In this document: piece by piece, positions 1 to 9,566 of the stretch
How the letters are laid out: every line of letters begins with the position of its first letter
Numbering within the stretch: position 1 is the first letter of the stretch
Assembly (NCBI RefSeq): GCF_014836335.1
Contig: NZ_JACSRA010000001.1
Span: 240,388-304,387 of the forward strand
From: Clostridium cibarium
GTDB lineage: Bacteria; Bacillota; Clostridia; Clostridiales; Clostridiaceae
DNA: 64,000 nt
Direction: 5' to 3'
Position numbers and translations under genes: made by a program
Notes under the pieces: generated by a model
Told to the model about the DNA's origin: nothing
Database searches by the model: none
The model's input: only the letters and a program-made list of their open reading frames with translations

Positions 1-737
1 TCTGCTTTAATTAAAAAATCCCATATAGCCATAGAATATTTATGATTGCAGTTAAACGTTCTATCAACAAATTTAACTAATCTTACCTTCTTATCTATAA
101 AGTATTGAAGTTCTTTAAGTACTCTATCTATAGAATGAAATCTAACTCCATGACTGGTGGAAGATAAACAATATTTGCAATTAAATGGACATCCCCTACT
201 TCCTTCATAATATACAATCTTATTATTTAGATCTTCATCTTCCTCATATGGAAAAACTACTTCATCGAACGTCATGAGGGGTCTGGTACCATTAGAAAAA
301 ACTTCTCCATTATTTTTGTAATGAAGACCCTTAATATCTTCTACCTTCCTATTTGCTAATTTATATTCAATAAACTCTCTATATGTCCTCTCTCCCTCTC
401 CTTCAATTACATAATCCCCAATATGTTCCTTTAGGAATACTCTGCTGTCATAGGATACCTCTGGTCCACCATATAATATTTCTATTTTAGGATTTACGCT
501 CTTAATTAAATTTGCTAAACGAGTAGCCATCTCTACATTCCAAATATATGTAGAGATGGCTACTACATCAGCATCCTCTTCAATAATCTCTTTTAATATA
601 TGCTCTTCCCTGTCATTTATAGAAAATTCTCTTATTTTACAGTCATATTCCAAATCTTTTGTAAATGAATTTAAATATCTAACTGCTAAGTTACTATGAA
701 CAAACTTAGAATTTATAGCTGTAAGTAATACCTTCAT
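1..737 (-). CDS. B12-binding-type radical SAM protein (N-terminal part, runs off window)
   Basis: The first 245 residues are visible; the C-terminus lies beyond base 1. The N-terminus (about residues 1-110) has the alternating hydrophobic pattern of a Rossmann-like cobalamin-binding fold, including DADVVAISTYIWN and ILYGGPEVS. It is followed by GSRGCPFNCKYCLSS (about residues 179-193), the CxxxCxxC motif that binds the radical SAM 4Fe-4S cluster. ATG at 737 has AGGAAGG 9 nt upstream. The gene starts 17 nt after the methyltransferase-like gene, so the two are probably co-transcribed. The family is large in clostridia and the substrate cannot be told from this fragment. Radical SAM assignment is firm; B12 binding is inferred from the fold pattern, as no DxHxxG motif is seen. 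Confidence 0.85.
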   Translation of the reverse strand, partial: MKVLLTAINSKFVHSNLAVRYLNSFTKDLEYDCKIREFSINDREEHILKEIIEEDADVVAISTYIWNVEMATRLANLIKSVNPKIEILYGGPEVSYDSRVFLKEHIGDYVIEGEGERTYREFIEYKLANRKVEDIKGLHYKNNGEVFSNGTRPLMTFDEVVFPYEEDEDLNNKIVYYEGSRGCPFNCKYCLSSTSHGVRFHSIDRVLKELQYFIDKKVRLVKFVDRTFNCNHKYSMAIWDFLIKA

Positions 738-754
738 CTCTTTTCATCCTTCCT

Positions 755-1264
755 CTACGTTAATTTCTTTTTCTTTACTGCTTTAATAAAGAAAATATCT
801 TCCCAAAGTTTAGTTTCTTCTATTTCAGAATATTTTTCAAGAATTTTTTTTATTTCCTCAAATTTACAAGTTATTAAAGGGTTATAATTTTTAAGAACCA
901 CTTCCTTTACACTTCCATTTGGCAAAACAGCATTTACATTATAATCACAAAAACCTCCACGCTCTTTATTAATATCCCAAATATAAATTACCCCTTCCTC
1001 CTTTAAATACCCACAAATCTCCTTTATTAAGCTTTCCTTTTTTCTTCCACCTAATATATTATTTAAATTAAAAAAGAATGTACATGCATCGTATGTTCTT
1101 CTATTTAAAATTTTTCTACTATCAAGATCAACATAATCAACTGATACTTCTTCTTCTGCATCCTTTGATATATTATATATTATTCCTGAGTTCTCCCTTG
1201 AAACATCTAATATATCCCCTTCAATATGAACATTATTTAAATTGATTAATATTTTCTTTCCCAT
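755..1264 (-). CDS. Small methyltransferase-like protein, hypothetical
   Basis: A 169-residue soluble protein. The middle, YDACTFFFNLNNILGG (about residues 58-73) followed by a helix, EEGVIYIWDI and a late beta-hairpin, resembles the second half of a class I SAM-dependent methyltransferase fold. The canonical glycine-rich motif I is missing or weak, so enzymatic activity is uncertain. The start is secure: GGAGGTGAT lies 4 nt before ATG. It is first in a two-gene operon with the radical SAM gene and may act in the same modification pathway (inference from context). Alternatively it may be a non-catalytic partner or of unknown function. Confidence 0.6.
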   Translation of the reverse strand: MGKKILINLNNVHIEGDILDVSRENSGIIYNISKDAEEEVSVDYVDLDSRKILNRRTYDACTFFFNLNNILGGRKKESLIKEICGYLKEEGVIYIWDINKERGGFCDYNVNAVLPNGSVKEVVLKNYNPLITCKFEEIKKILEKYSEIEETKLWEDIFFIKAVKKKKLT

Positions 1265-1333
1265 AATATCACCTCCACCTCTATATTAACATATTTTACC
1301 AACTACTGAAAATATAATAAATTTATCTACCAT

Positions 1334-1370
1334 AAAAAAACTGCCCAATCACATAAAGCAGGCAGTTTTT
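1334..1370 (-). terminator. Rho-independent terminator after the beta-propeller gene
   Basis: ACTGCC/GGCAGT stem extended by A/T pairs, with an AT-rich loop. On the minus strand it is followed by seven T residues. It separates the 1435-2718 gene from the methyltransferase/radical SAM operon. Confidence 0.85.
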
Positions 1371-1434
1371 CTATAATATTTACTTTCTATATATTCAACT
1401 TACAATTAGTTAACTTCTTCATAAATTTACTTTT

Positions 1435-2718
1435 CTAAAAATACTTTTTATTTTCTTTTTTCATCCACTTCAAAACAATTATACATAGTAAAATAAATGA
1501 AAGCATAAACACAAATATCCAAATCTCTAAAGGTAGCTTAAACCCTAATAAACCCTCCTTTTCATGGATACTATAGATACATCCTGTTACACTATCAAGT
1601 ATTAAAAATCCATCCTTATTATAAATTATATCTTCAATTTTACTTTTTTCATTTAGCTTTAAAATTTTACAGTATACTCCACTTGGACTTAATGCCGAAA
1701 GAACCTCTTCATCTCTATCCCAAAATAAATAACTGTCTTTATCTAAAAGCTTTCCATTAATATCTATAGATAATTCTCTTAAAGAATCAACAGTTTCATG
1801 CTGGTATAGAGGAGATTCAACTACCTTACTTGGAGGATCTTTAAGTAAAGCTTTAACTAATTCATTCCCTTTAAACCGTGGTGAAGTTATAGGATCCCCT
1901 CCACTAAAATCAGGCCACCCATACCATTTACCTCTTGCTATTTTGTAGATGTAATCTTTGTCTCTATTTACAGGTCTTAAGCCTTCATTTTTAAATCCTG
2001 AAAATATTGCAATTATATTTCCCTTGCTATCTAAATCCATCCCTGTTATTCCTCTAATACCACTTGCATATAAACTACTTCCTTTCTTTTTTAACCCGAA
2101 GGAATATAAGCAAGCATTTCCAAATGAAGACCTCTGTATTTTTTCCCCTTCCTCACTTTTTTCTCCAGCTCTTTTGAAAGCTCCTGTCTTTAGGTTACCG
2201 TAGTTGACACCTGTTAATGTTATATCTATAGGACTTAAGTCAACTTTATCTCCTTCTGATATTCCAGAATTAGTTACAGCCCCCACTGATAATAGCAAAT
2301 TATTTTTGCTTAAAAGTAACTTTCTACTAATATTATTCCCACTCTCAGGAATACCACTGTACAATGTATTAACTTTTCCATCATCTAAAGAAAAACTTTG
2401 AATACTATCCTTTGATATAAATATAATCTTATCATTATAAAAAACTATATCCTCTATCGACATATCCTTATTTTTATATAAAACTTTTTCTTTCCCTTCA
2501 CTATCTATAGACTTTATATAATCATTATATGCAACATATATATTTCCTTTATCATCAGTTGCTATAGCTTTTGCTTTTTCACAACTTTTAGTTATTACCT
2601 TACAATCTATATCATCTTTTAATATATTTAAACTATATTTTCTTGATACCTTAACTACTGCAAAAGATGTAGTCACTATCAAAATAATAATTATACTAAA
2701 CTTAAAAAATCTCTTCAT
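1435..2718 (-). CDS. Membrane-anchored beta-propeller protein, glucose/sorbosone dehydrogenase-like
   Basis: A 427-residue protein with a hydrophobic N-terminal segment (about residues 5-24), an extracytoplasmic body of short beta-strand repeats, and a second membrane segment near the C-terminus (about 398-418) followed by a Lys-rich tail. The body carries DSKGNIIAIFSG and KWYGWPDFSGGDP (around residue 264), which resemble the conserved core of the PQQ-dependent glucose/sorbosone dehydrogenase (GSDH) propeller family. Clostridia usually lack PQQ enzymes, so a non-enzymatic sensor or binding role is equally possible. It is a single-gene unit with its own downstream terminator. Topology is seen; function is inferred. 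Confidence 0.65.
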   Translation of the reverse strand: MKRFFKFSIIIILIVTTSFAVVKVSRKYSLNILKDDIDCKVITKSCEKAKAIATDDKGNIYVAYNDYIKSIDSEGKEKVLYKNKDMSIEDIVFYNDKIIFISKDSIQSFSLDDGKVNTLYSGIPESGNNISRKLLLSKNNLLLSVGAVTNSGISEGDKVDLSPIDITLTGVNYGNLKTGAFKRAGEKSEEGEKIQRSSFGNACLYSFGLKKKGSSLYASGIRGITGMDLDSKGNIIAIFSGFKNEGLRPVNRDKDYIYKIARGKWYGWPDFSGGDPITSPRFKGNELVKALLKDPPSKVVESPLYQHETVDSLRELSIDINGKLLDKDSYLFWDRDEEVLSALSPSGVYCKILKLNEKSKIEDIIYNKDGFLILDSVTGCIYSIHEKEGLLGFKLPLEIWIFVFMLSFILLCIIVLKWMKKENKKYF

Positions 2719-2783
2719 AGCACTCCCCCATTTAATCCCTTCTCTAATTTATATTTATTTAGCCTTAAATTATTACCCTCTTA

Positions 2784-2811
2784 TTGAAAATTCTAGACAT
2801 AATGCTATACT
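2784..2811 (+). promoter_or_regulatory. SigmaA-type promoter of the aminopeptidase gene
   Basis: TTGAAA, a 16-nt spacer and TATACT, ending 35 nt before the ATG at 2847. Confidence 0.6.
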
Positions 2812-2846
2812 ATAACTAATTAAGAAATCCAAGGAGGACAAATTAT

Positions 2847-3962
2847 ATGAAAGACCCTAGATATGCTACATTAGCTAAAAATCTAATAAATTATTCATGT
2901 CAATTAAAAGAAGGAGAAAAAGTTTTAATAGAAGGAATTGGAGAATGTAAGCCTTTAATTAAGGAACTAGTTAAAGAAGCTTACAAAGCAAAGGCAATTC
3001 CACTAGTTACTTTAAAAGATAAAGAAATTGATCGCGAATTACTTATGAACGCAACACAAGAACAACTTGAACTTATGGCTAAATATGAAGTAGAAAGAAT
3101 GAAAGATATGGATGCTTACATAGGCATTAGAGCTGGTAATAACGCATCTGAAACTGCTGATGTTCCAGCAGAAAAGATTTCATTATATAGCAAATATTTT
3201 GCAAATCCTGTTCACATGAAAATTAGAGTTCCAAATACAAAATGGGTTATATTAAGATATCCAAATTACTCTACAGCTCAAGCTGCTAATATGAGTACAG
3301 AATCTTTTGAAGATTATTATTTCAATGTATGTAACCTTGATTATTCAAAGATGTCTACAGCTATGGATAATCTAGTGGAATTAATGGAAAAAACCGATAA
3401 AGTTAGATTAACTGCTGAAAACACAGATATTACTTTCTCAATTAAAGGAATACCAACTATAAAATGTGCTGGAGAAATGAACATTCCTGATGGCGAAGTA
3501 TATTCTGCACCAGTTAAAGATTCTGTAAATGGTACTATAAGTTACAATACACCATCTCTTCGTGATGGATTTACTTATGAAAACATAAAACTTACTTTCA
3601 AAGATGGTAAGATCATTGAAGCAACTGCTAATGATACTGAAAGAATTAATAATGTATTTGATATAGATGAAGGTGCTAGGTATGTAGGTGAATTTGCTAT
3701 AGGAGTTAATCCATTTATATTAGAACCTATGAAAGATACTTTATTTGACGAAAAGATAACTGGTTCGATCCATTTCACACCAGGCAGTTCTTATGATGAT
3801 GCATTTAATGGAAATAAATCAGCCCTTCACTGGGATTTAGTTCTAATTCAAAGAGCTGACTACGGCGGTGGAGAAATTTATTTTGATGACGTACTAATAA
3901 GAAAAGATGGTCTATTTGTTCTAGATGAATTAAAATGTTTAAACCCAGAGAATCTAATATAG
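2847..3962 (+). CDS. M29-family metallo-aminopeptidase
   Basis: A 371-residue cytosolic aminopeptidase of the AmpS/PepS/aminopeptidase T family, which removes N-terminal residues from peptides with a two-metal site. The expected ligands are visible in order: Glu near 216 (IPDGEVYSAP), Glu282 (YVGEFAIGVNP), His309 (GSIHFTPGSSYDD), and His328 with Asp330 (SALHWDLV). The family is usually about 370-415 residues, so this is full length. ATG at 2847 is preceded by AAGGAGG. It is monocistronic with its own promoter and a very strong terminator. Confidence 0.92.
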   Translation: MKDPRYATLAKNLINYSCQLKEGEKVLIEGIGECKPLIKELVKEAYKAKAIPLVTLKDKEIDRELLMNATQEQLELMAKYEVERMKDMDAYIGIRAGNNASETADVPAEKISLYSKYFANPVHMKIRVPNTKWVILRYPNYSTAQAANMSTESFEDYYFNVCNLDYSKMSTAMDNLVELMEKTDKVRLTAENTDITFSIKGIPTIKCAGEMNIPDGEVYSAPVKDSVNGTISYNTPSLRDGFTYENIKLTFKDGKIIEATANDTERINNVFDIDEGARYVGEFAIGVNPFILEPMKDTLFDEKITGSIHFTPGSSYDDAFNGNKSALHWDLVLIQRADYGGGEIYFDDVLIRKDGLFVLDELKCLNPENLI

Positions 3963-3979
3963 TTTTCCAATAAAATATT

Positions 3980-4029
3980 GGCTTAATTGAAATTTAAGGG
4001 TAATACTTAAATTTCAATTAAGCCTTTTT
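3980..4029 (+). terminator. Rho-independent terminator with a perfect 19-bp stem
   Basis: GGCTTAATTGAAATTTAAG at 3980-3998 pairs perfectly with 4006-4024 across a 7-nt loop, followed by TTTTT. It ends the aminopeptidase transcript. Confidence 0.92.
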
Positions 4030-4121
4030 AACATATCTATAATTATATAATCCATTATTTTTAGTCTATTTATCCCTCTTCTTGAATATGATTTATTGTA
4101 ATTTAAAGGAGTGAACAAGCT

Positions 4122-5621
4122 TTGGATAAAGACAATTTTTTTAAGAATTCATTTTTACTGACAGCTTCTAATATAACAACGGGAGTTATAGGTTTCATTT
4201 TCTCAATATATCTTTCACATGTATTAGGTCCTGAAGGTATGGGATTATATAATTTAGTTATGCCAATTTACAATTTATTTATTTGTATGATGTCTGCTGG
4301 AATATCAGCTTCTATATCAAAAATTTCTGCTGTATATGTTGAAAAAAATGAAAATAATAATTTAATACGAACAATGAAAACTGTAGCTGTATTTAATATA
4401 ATATGGGCAATATTTATTGGAATAATGGTTTTTGCCTTCGCTCCCATAATTGGAGAATACGGAATAAGTGATAATAGAACTATTGATGCTATTAGAGTAA
4501 CTTGTCCTGCTATGGTATTTATCGCTCTTTCTAATATATTAAAGGGATATTTTTGGGGTACTTCCAAAATTACTATCCCTGCAGCAATAGATATTTTAGA
4601 AAAAGCTTTAAGAATACTTACCGTAGCCATTTTAATATTTCTATTTCAAGCTAAAAGCATGACTTTACTAGTAACACTTTGTTATATAGCCCTTTGTCTT
4701 GGAGAACTTCAAAGCTTAATTTTACTCTATATTTATTATAGACATTGTGTAAAGAAGATGGTTCCAACCTATGAAAAGTCTGAACGAAGATCTCAATTAC
4801 TATTTAATGTACTTATAATTTGTTTGCCATTAACTTTAAACGGCTTTCTAAGCAATATTTTTAATACATTATCTACGTTAATTATTCCAAGGTGTTTATC
4901 CCATGCTGGTTTCACTCATGTTGAAGCACTTTCTATGATTGGAAAATTTACAGGGATGGCTATGATGATTGTTGGAATACCCTTAGTGGTAATTAGTTCC
5001 ATAAATACTCTATTAATTCCTGATCTTTCTCAAACCTTAAGCAAAGGTAATTATTATGACGCTTCAATAAGAATAAGAAAAGTTATAAAGATAGCCTTTA
5101 TACTTGGACTAGCTACCACTATAATATGTTTATTAATCCCTGATTCCTTAGGAAAGATTCTTTATCAAAGAGATGACTTAGGTAACTATATTAAATATGC
5201 AGGTATATCTGCACCTGCATTTTTCACTTCAATAACTATGTTTGGAATATTAAATGGAATAAATAAACAGATGATTATACTTAGAAATTCACTTATAGTA
5301 GCTGTACTAGAATTAATAGGATTATTCATATTTACATCTATCCCTAGTATAAACATATACGGCTACACAATTACTTTATTATTAACTTCTTTAGTTAGTC
5401 TTATAATTAATCTTTATGAAGTAAAAAAATCCATAGAAATAAATCTATCTATAACAAATGCGGTTATTTATTGTTTATTAACTCTACTATTTTATTTAGT
5501 ACTAAATTTTCTAATTAAAAGTGTAATAGGCCCATTAAGTGTACTTAAAACCATAATCATAATAATTTTAACTTTTGGTATTTTCTCTTTTCTTGGAACC
5601 TTCGGAGAAGAAAACTCTTAA
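4122..5621 (+). CDS. MOP-superfamily flippase, SpoVB/polysaccharide exporter type
   Basis: A 499-residue polytopic membrane protein with about 12-14 hydrophobic helices spread over the whole length. The N-terminal pattern NSFLLTASNITTGVIGFIFSIYLSHVLGPEGMGLYNLV is typical of the SpoVB/MurJ/Wzx group, which flips lipid-linked sugars or peptidoglycan precursors across the membrane. The start is TTG at 4122 with AAAGGAG 10 nt upstream; no better ATG is in frame nearby. It converges on a second member of the same superfamily at 5696-7306, with a shared terminator. SpoVB (spore cortex) is the closest type by look, but substrate and developmental timing cannot be read from sequence. Confidence 0.82.
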   Translation: MDKDNFFKNSFLLTASNITTGVIGFIFSIYLSHVLGPEGMGLYNLVMPIYNLFICMMSAGISASISKISAVYVEKNENNNLIRTMKTVAVFNIIWAIFIGIMVFAFAPIIGEYGISDNRTIDAIRVTCPAMVFIALSNILKGYFWGTSKITIPAAIDILEKALRILTVAILIFLFQAKSMTLLVTLCYIALCLGELQSLILLYIYYRHCVKKMVPTYEKSERRSQLLFNVLIICLPLTLNGFLSNIFNTLSTLIIPRCLSHAGFTHVEALSMIGKFTGMAMMIVGIPLVVISSINTLLIPDLSQTLSKGNYYDASIRIRKVIKIAFILGLATTIICLLIPDSLGKILYQRDDLGNYIKYAGISAPAFFTSITMFGILNGINKQMIILRNSLIVAVLELIGLFIFTSIPSINIYGYTITLLLTSLVSLIINLYEVKKSIEINLSITNAVIYCLLTLLFYLVLNFLIKSVIGPLSVLKTIIIIILTFGIFSFLGTFGEENS

Positions 5622-5645
5622 AAAATATCTAATTTATTATATATT

Positions 5646-5689
5646 AAAGGGCACATTTCGCCTTACTCTATACGAAATGAGCCCTTTTT
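5646..5689. terminator. Bidirectional terminator between convergent flippase genes
   Basis: AAAGGGC/GCCCTTT and ATTTCG/CGAAAT stems joined by a small internal loop, with T-runs on both strands. Confidence 0.85.
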
Positions 5690-5695
5690 CTAATT

Positions 5696-7306
5696 CTATC
5701 TTAACTTTATTCTCATAAACCTTGGAATGACCTTAAGTATTTTAGGTGAAACACCTTCTATATCTCTCTTTGTTATTCCTCCCATAAGAATAATTAAATA
5801 AATATAAACAAAACTTCCCACAGATACTAATATCACTGTTATTGGAATTGCCGTAATTCTTGTTAAATCCACAAACCTGTATATAAAACTAAGTGGCATT
5901 TTAAGAATATATATAGCTATTGCCATAGCAGCTGATGCTACTATTGGCTTGATAGTTAATCTTAATATTGGCATCCTCATCATCATTGTAGAACATATCT
6001 TTTTATGATTTAATACTGCAGGTATTAGATGCCACAAACAGTTACCTATTATTACTCCATATATATTTATTTCTGGAATTCCAACTAATAGAAAGTTAAC
6101 TATTATCTTCACAACAATTCCTAAACAAAATGTTTTTAAAACATAGTATAACTTATTAATTCCCTGAAGCACTGTACTTTGTATCTGCGTCATTGACATA
6201 AGTACAAGTACTATAGAACCATACATCATAATATCTGATCCATTGCTATTACCATATAACGATGTATATACTTCTGTACTAAGCATAGATAATCCTACTG
6301 CTGATGGAATAGCTATCATAAATGCCATTTTAAAAGCATAGCTTATCTTTCTTTTAGCTTCCTTCCGCTCTTTTAGCACGATAGATTTTGCTATAGATGG
6401 CAATACGGTTGTCCCTATTGCAGTAATTATTACTAACGGAACACCATATAATGTTTTATATTGACTTAACTGTCCATATAAAATATTAGCTCCCTCTTCT
6501 GTAAAACCAGCAACACCTAATCTAGAAGATACATTAAGCATATCCACTACTCCTCCAAAATTTTGAAGGCCTGCACTAAGTGTAATTGGAATAGAATATT
6601 TTATTACCTTAGATAAAATTCTTCTATTTCTAATTTTCCTATTTGGAATTCTACTTTCTAAAGCTTCTTCCTTATACCCTTTCTTATCATAACAATAAAT
6701 TACATAAAAACATGCAAATAAAGCTCCAACTGACGTACCTATTTGTGCTCCTGCATTACCCAATTCTATACTGCTTTGAACTAATATAAATGCACATAAC
6801 AAGCTAATAAACACATTCAAAAATTGTTCAAAAATTTGAGATACAGCTATTGGAGTCATATCATTCTTTCCTTGCATAAACCCTCTAAAAACAGCAAGTA
6901 AAGAAGTAATTAATATACAAGGGCCTAGTGCCATTATTCCAATTTTAGACTGAGGGGATTTTGCCACAACACTTAGCATCCCTGCTGAGAATATCATAGC
7001 CACTCCAAGTATAGCTCCAAGTACTGCATAGAACCTACTTGCAACCTTAAGTACTTTTACAGCGCCCTTAGGATTTTGTAAAGCCGTATATTCTGCTACA
7101 ACCTTAGCTACTGCTGGTTGTGCTCCCATACAACTTAATGCATATACAAATAAAAACACTTCTGTTGTCTTTGCATACGCTCCATATCCTACAGGTCCAA
7201 GTATTGATACTAAAAACGGTGTATAAAATACAGACATTACCTTTGCAATAATTCCAGCAAAAGAAAGAATAAACATCCCTTTAGCCGCTGAAGCTTTTTC
7301 GTTCAT
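5696..7306 (-). CDS. MOP-superfamily flippase, polysaccharide/lipid II type (YtgP/SpoVB-like)
   Basis: A 536-residue integral membrane protein with some 14 predicted helices. The N-terminus AAKGMFILSFAGIIAKVMSVFYTPFL, with SILGPVGYGAYAKTTEVF after it, matches the polysaccharide transporter branch of the MOP flippases. A basic cytoplasmic loop (ESRIPNRKIRNRRILSK, about 218-234) and a basic C-terminus (IPRFMRIKLR) are seen. ATG at 7306 has AGGAGAT upstream. It lies 21 nt upstream-side of the RluA gene's stop and may be the last gene of a 11576-5696 minus-strand run with only short gaps. Its role could be peptidoglycan precursor or exopolysaccharide export. Confidence 0.8.
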   Translation of the reverse strand: MNEKASAAKGMFILSFAGIIAKVMSVFYTPFLVSILGPVGYGAYAKTTEVFLFVYALSCMGAQPAVAKVVAEYTALQNPKGAVKVLKVASRFYAVLGAILGVAMIFSAGMLSVVAKSPQSKIGIMALGPCILITSLLAVFRGFMQGKNDMTPIAVSQIFEQFLNVFISLLCAFILVQSSIELGNAGAQIGTSVGALFACFYVIYCYDKKGYKEEALESRIPNRKIRNRRILSKVIKYSIPITLSAGLQNFGGVVDMLNVSSRLGVAGFTEEGANILYGQLSQYKTLYGVPLVIITAIGTTVLPSIAKSIVLKERKEAKRKISYAFKMAFMIAIPSAVGLSMLSTEVYTSLYGNSNGSDIMMYGSIVLVLMSMTQIQSTVLQGINKLYYVLKTFCLGIVVKIIVNFLLVGIPEINIYGVIIGNCLWHLIPAVLNHKKICSTMMMRMPILRLTIKPIVASAAMAIAIYILKMPLSFIYRFVDLTRITAIPITVILVSVGSFVYIYLIILMGGITKRDIEGVSPKILKVIPRFMRIKLR

Positions 7307-7327
7307 ACTAATCTCCTATCTCTCTAA

Positions 7328-8287
7328 TTAAAATTTAAAAACATCCTGTTTTATCTTTTTAAATATAGGAGGTAATGATTCCGCAATAGTTTTATTCTTT
7401 AAGTAGTTTAATTTACCGCCTACTTCTCTAAATATAAGCTTATACGCATAAAGGTATTGATAATCTAATCCAAATTTATTTCTAAAAGATGAATTTAATT
7501 TATTATCTCCATATTTTGTATCACCAATAAGTGGATTTCCTAAGTGAGACAAATGAGCTCTTATCTGGTGGCTCCTTCCTGTAATTAAATGTATTTCTAA
7601 GAAAGATATAAGCCCATTACTTTGAATATTCTTAACTTCCATAGCAATTTCTTTTGAATTTGGAACCTTCTTTTCAAATATTCTAGAAATATTTGATTCT
7701 TCATTTTTTAATATGTATCCTTTATATAATCCATCTTTTACTCTACCTTTAACCAAGGTATTATAATATTTTTCAACTTCTCCTTCTCTAATTGCTTCAT
7801 TTAAAACTCTTAAAGCTTCGAAATTTTTCCCAAAAATAACTATACCTGACGTATTTCTATCAAGCCTATTGCATGGTGCTGGAGTAAAAGTTATCTCATT
7901 TTCAGGAACATAATCTCCCTTAGCATTTAAATATGAAAGAACATAATCTGTTAGTGTTGCTTCTTTTTTACTACTATCTGGATGAACTAATACTCCTGGC
8001 CACTTTTCTACTATAAGTAAATTATCGTCTTCATATGTAATCTTTAATCCACTTGAGTCAACCTTAATAAAGTTTTCCTTAGTTTCCTTCTTTGTTTTTA
8101 TATATCGTATTTCTACTACATCATTTTCTTGTAGTGAATATTTTTCTTTTTCTTTTTTACCATTAACTCTTACATCACCTTTTCTTAAGGCTTTAAATAT
8201 TGCACTTAATGGCACATCCTTAAGAAGCTTTCTTAGAAATTTATCTAATCTTTGTCCTGCTTCATTTGATCCTATTTCTATTTTCAA
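7328..8287 (-). CDS. RluA-family 23S rRNA/tRNA pseudouridine synthase
   Basis: A 319-residue enzyme that isomerises uridine to pseudouridine in structured RNA. An N-terminal S4 RNA-binding domain (about 12-70, GQRLDKFLRKLLKDVP...DVRVNGKK) precedes the catalytic domain. That domain holds the family signature RLDRNTSGIVIFG (about 142-154), whose Asp is the catalytic residue, and the RSHQIRAHL motif (about 243). The start is TTG at 8287, with AGGAG 11 nt upstream and no competing ATG. The exact rRNA target (RluC-, RluD- or YjbO/YlyB-type) cannot be assigned here. Confidence 0.93.
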   Translation of the reverse strand: MKIEIGSNEAGQRLDKFLRKLLKDVPLSAIFKALRKGDVRVNGKKEKEKYSLQENDVVEIRYIKTKKETKENFIKVDSSGLKITYEDDNLLIVEKWPGVLVHPDSSKKEATLTDYVLSYLNAKGDYVPENEITFTPAPCNRLDRNTSGIVIFGKNFEALRVLNEAIREGEVEKYYNTLVKGRVKDGLYKGYILKNEESNISRIFEKKVPNSKEIAMEVKNIQSNGLISFLEIHLITGRSHQIRAHLSHLGNPLIGDTKYGDNKLNSSFRNKFGLDYQYLYAYKLIFREVGGKLNYLKNKTIAESLPPIFKKIKQDVFKF

Positions 8288-8353
8288 AGTATAATCAACT
8301 CCTAGTCTTATCCTTCTGTTTATAAATCCTCATTATATTAGAGTAATATTAAA

Positions 8354-9541
8354 TCACATTGTTGTCAAATATTTGTACGCAATGTCACATTGAAGTGCTA
8401 CACCTAAGGATAATGCATCTTCATCTATGTCAAAAAGACTGCTATGAGCTGGTTTGTCTGTCTTTTTAACAACATTTTTAGTTCCTAAAAAATAAAAGGC
8501 TGCTGGTCTTTCATTTGCAAAATAAGCAAAGCTTTCAACTCCCATACTTGGATTTTTTTGCTCTACTAAATTGTCTTCACCTAAAATATCCTTAGCTGCC
8601 TTTCTTACTCTATCTAATACTTTTTCATCATTATATAAACATGGATAGCTTTCTTCTATCATTATTTCTGCATGAGCTCTAAAACCCTTGCATACATTAT
8701 CTATTAACTCTTTAAATCTTTTAACCATATACTCTCTATCTTCTTTTGTAAGAGTTCTAATAATTCCAGTCATAACTACCTCTTCTGGAATTACATTTTG
8801 AGCACTTCCTCCATGAATACTTCCAACAGTTATTACTGATGGGTTTAATGGAGATATTTCTCTACTTACTAAAGTTTGAAGATTTAATATTATTGTCGAT
8901 GCTATAACTATTGGATCTACTGTAATATGTGGCGAAGCTCCATGTCCGCCACTTCCAATTATATTTACTATAAATGGATTAGATGCTGCATGAACTACTC
9001 CATTTTTCACTCTTATTTTTCCACAATCTAAATCCTCTGTAACATGCAGCCCTACTAAACAATCAACATTAGGGTTATCCAAAACACCTTCTTTAATCAT
9101 AATAGGTGCGCCTCCTGTAGTTTCCTCTGCAGGTTCAAATAAAAGTTTTACATTTCCTGAGAACTTCTTTTTGTATTTATTTAAAATCTTTGCTGCCCCA
9201 AGTAATATCGTTGTATGTGCATCATGTCCACAAGCATGCATTTTTCCTGAAACCTTAGAACTATAGACTACTCCCTTTTTATCTTGAATTGGCAATGCAT
9301 CCATATCAGCTCTAAGTGCTATAGTTTTATTATTATCTCCAACCTTCTCACCTTCTATAACTGCACAAACTCCAGTACCTGCAACCGATATAAAAGGAAT
9401 CTTTTCATTAGATAAAAACTTCTTTATCATCTTAGAAGTTCTCTCTTCTTCAAACCCTAACTCAGGATGCATATGAATATCTCTTCTAATAGTAACAAGT
9501 TCGTCTTTGATATTATTTGCTTCATTTAAAAAATTAATCAA
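8354..9541 (-). CDS. M20-family amidohydrolase (N-acyl amino acid / hippurate hydrolase type)
   Basis: A 395-residue metal-dependent hydrolase. It shows the M20D landmarks: IRRDIHMHPELGFEEERT (about 19-36), RADMDALPIQ (about 77), and MHACGHDAHTT (about 101-111), where His and Asp bind metal. Then come EPAEETTGGA (about 136-145) with the catalytic Glu and LVGLHV (about 162). Such enzymes cleave N-acyl or indole-acetyl amino acids, hippurate or related amides. The start is TTG at 9541 with AGGAGGC 8 nt upstream. It sits in the minus-strand run between the FtsA-like and RluA genes. Substrate is unknown. Confidence 0.92.
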   Translation of the reverse strand: MINFLNEANNIKDELVTIRRDIHMHPELGFEEERTSKMIKKFLSNEKIPFISVAGTGVCAVIEGEKVGDNNKTIALRADMDALPIQDKKGVVYSSKVSGKMHACGHDAHTTILLGAAKILNKYKKKFSGNVKLLFEPAEETTGGAPIMIKEGVLDNPNVDCLVGLHVTEDLDCGKIRVKNGVVHAASNPFIVNIIGSGGHGASPHITVDPIVIASTIILNLQTLVSREISPLNPSVITVGSIHGGSAQNVIPEEVVMTGIIRTLTKEDREYMVKRFKELIDNVCKGFRAHAEIMIEESYPCLYNDEKVLDRVRKAAKDILGEDNLVEQKNPSMGVESFAYFANERPAAFYFLGTKNVVKKTDKPAHSSLFDIDEDALSLGVALQCDIAYKYLTTM

Positions 9542-9566
9542 ATAACTTGCCTCCTAATTATATAAA

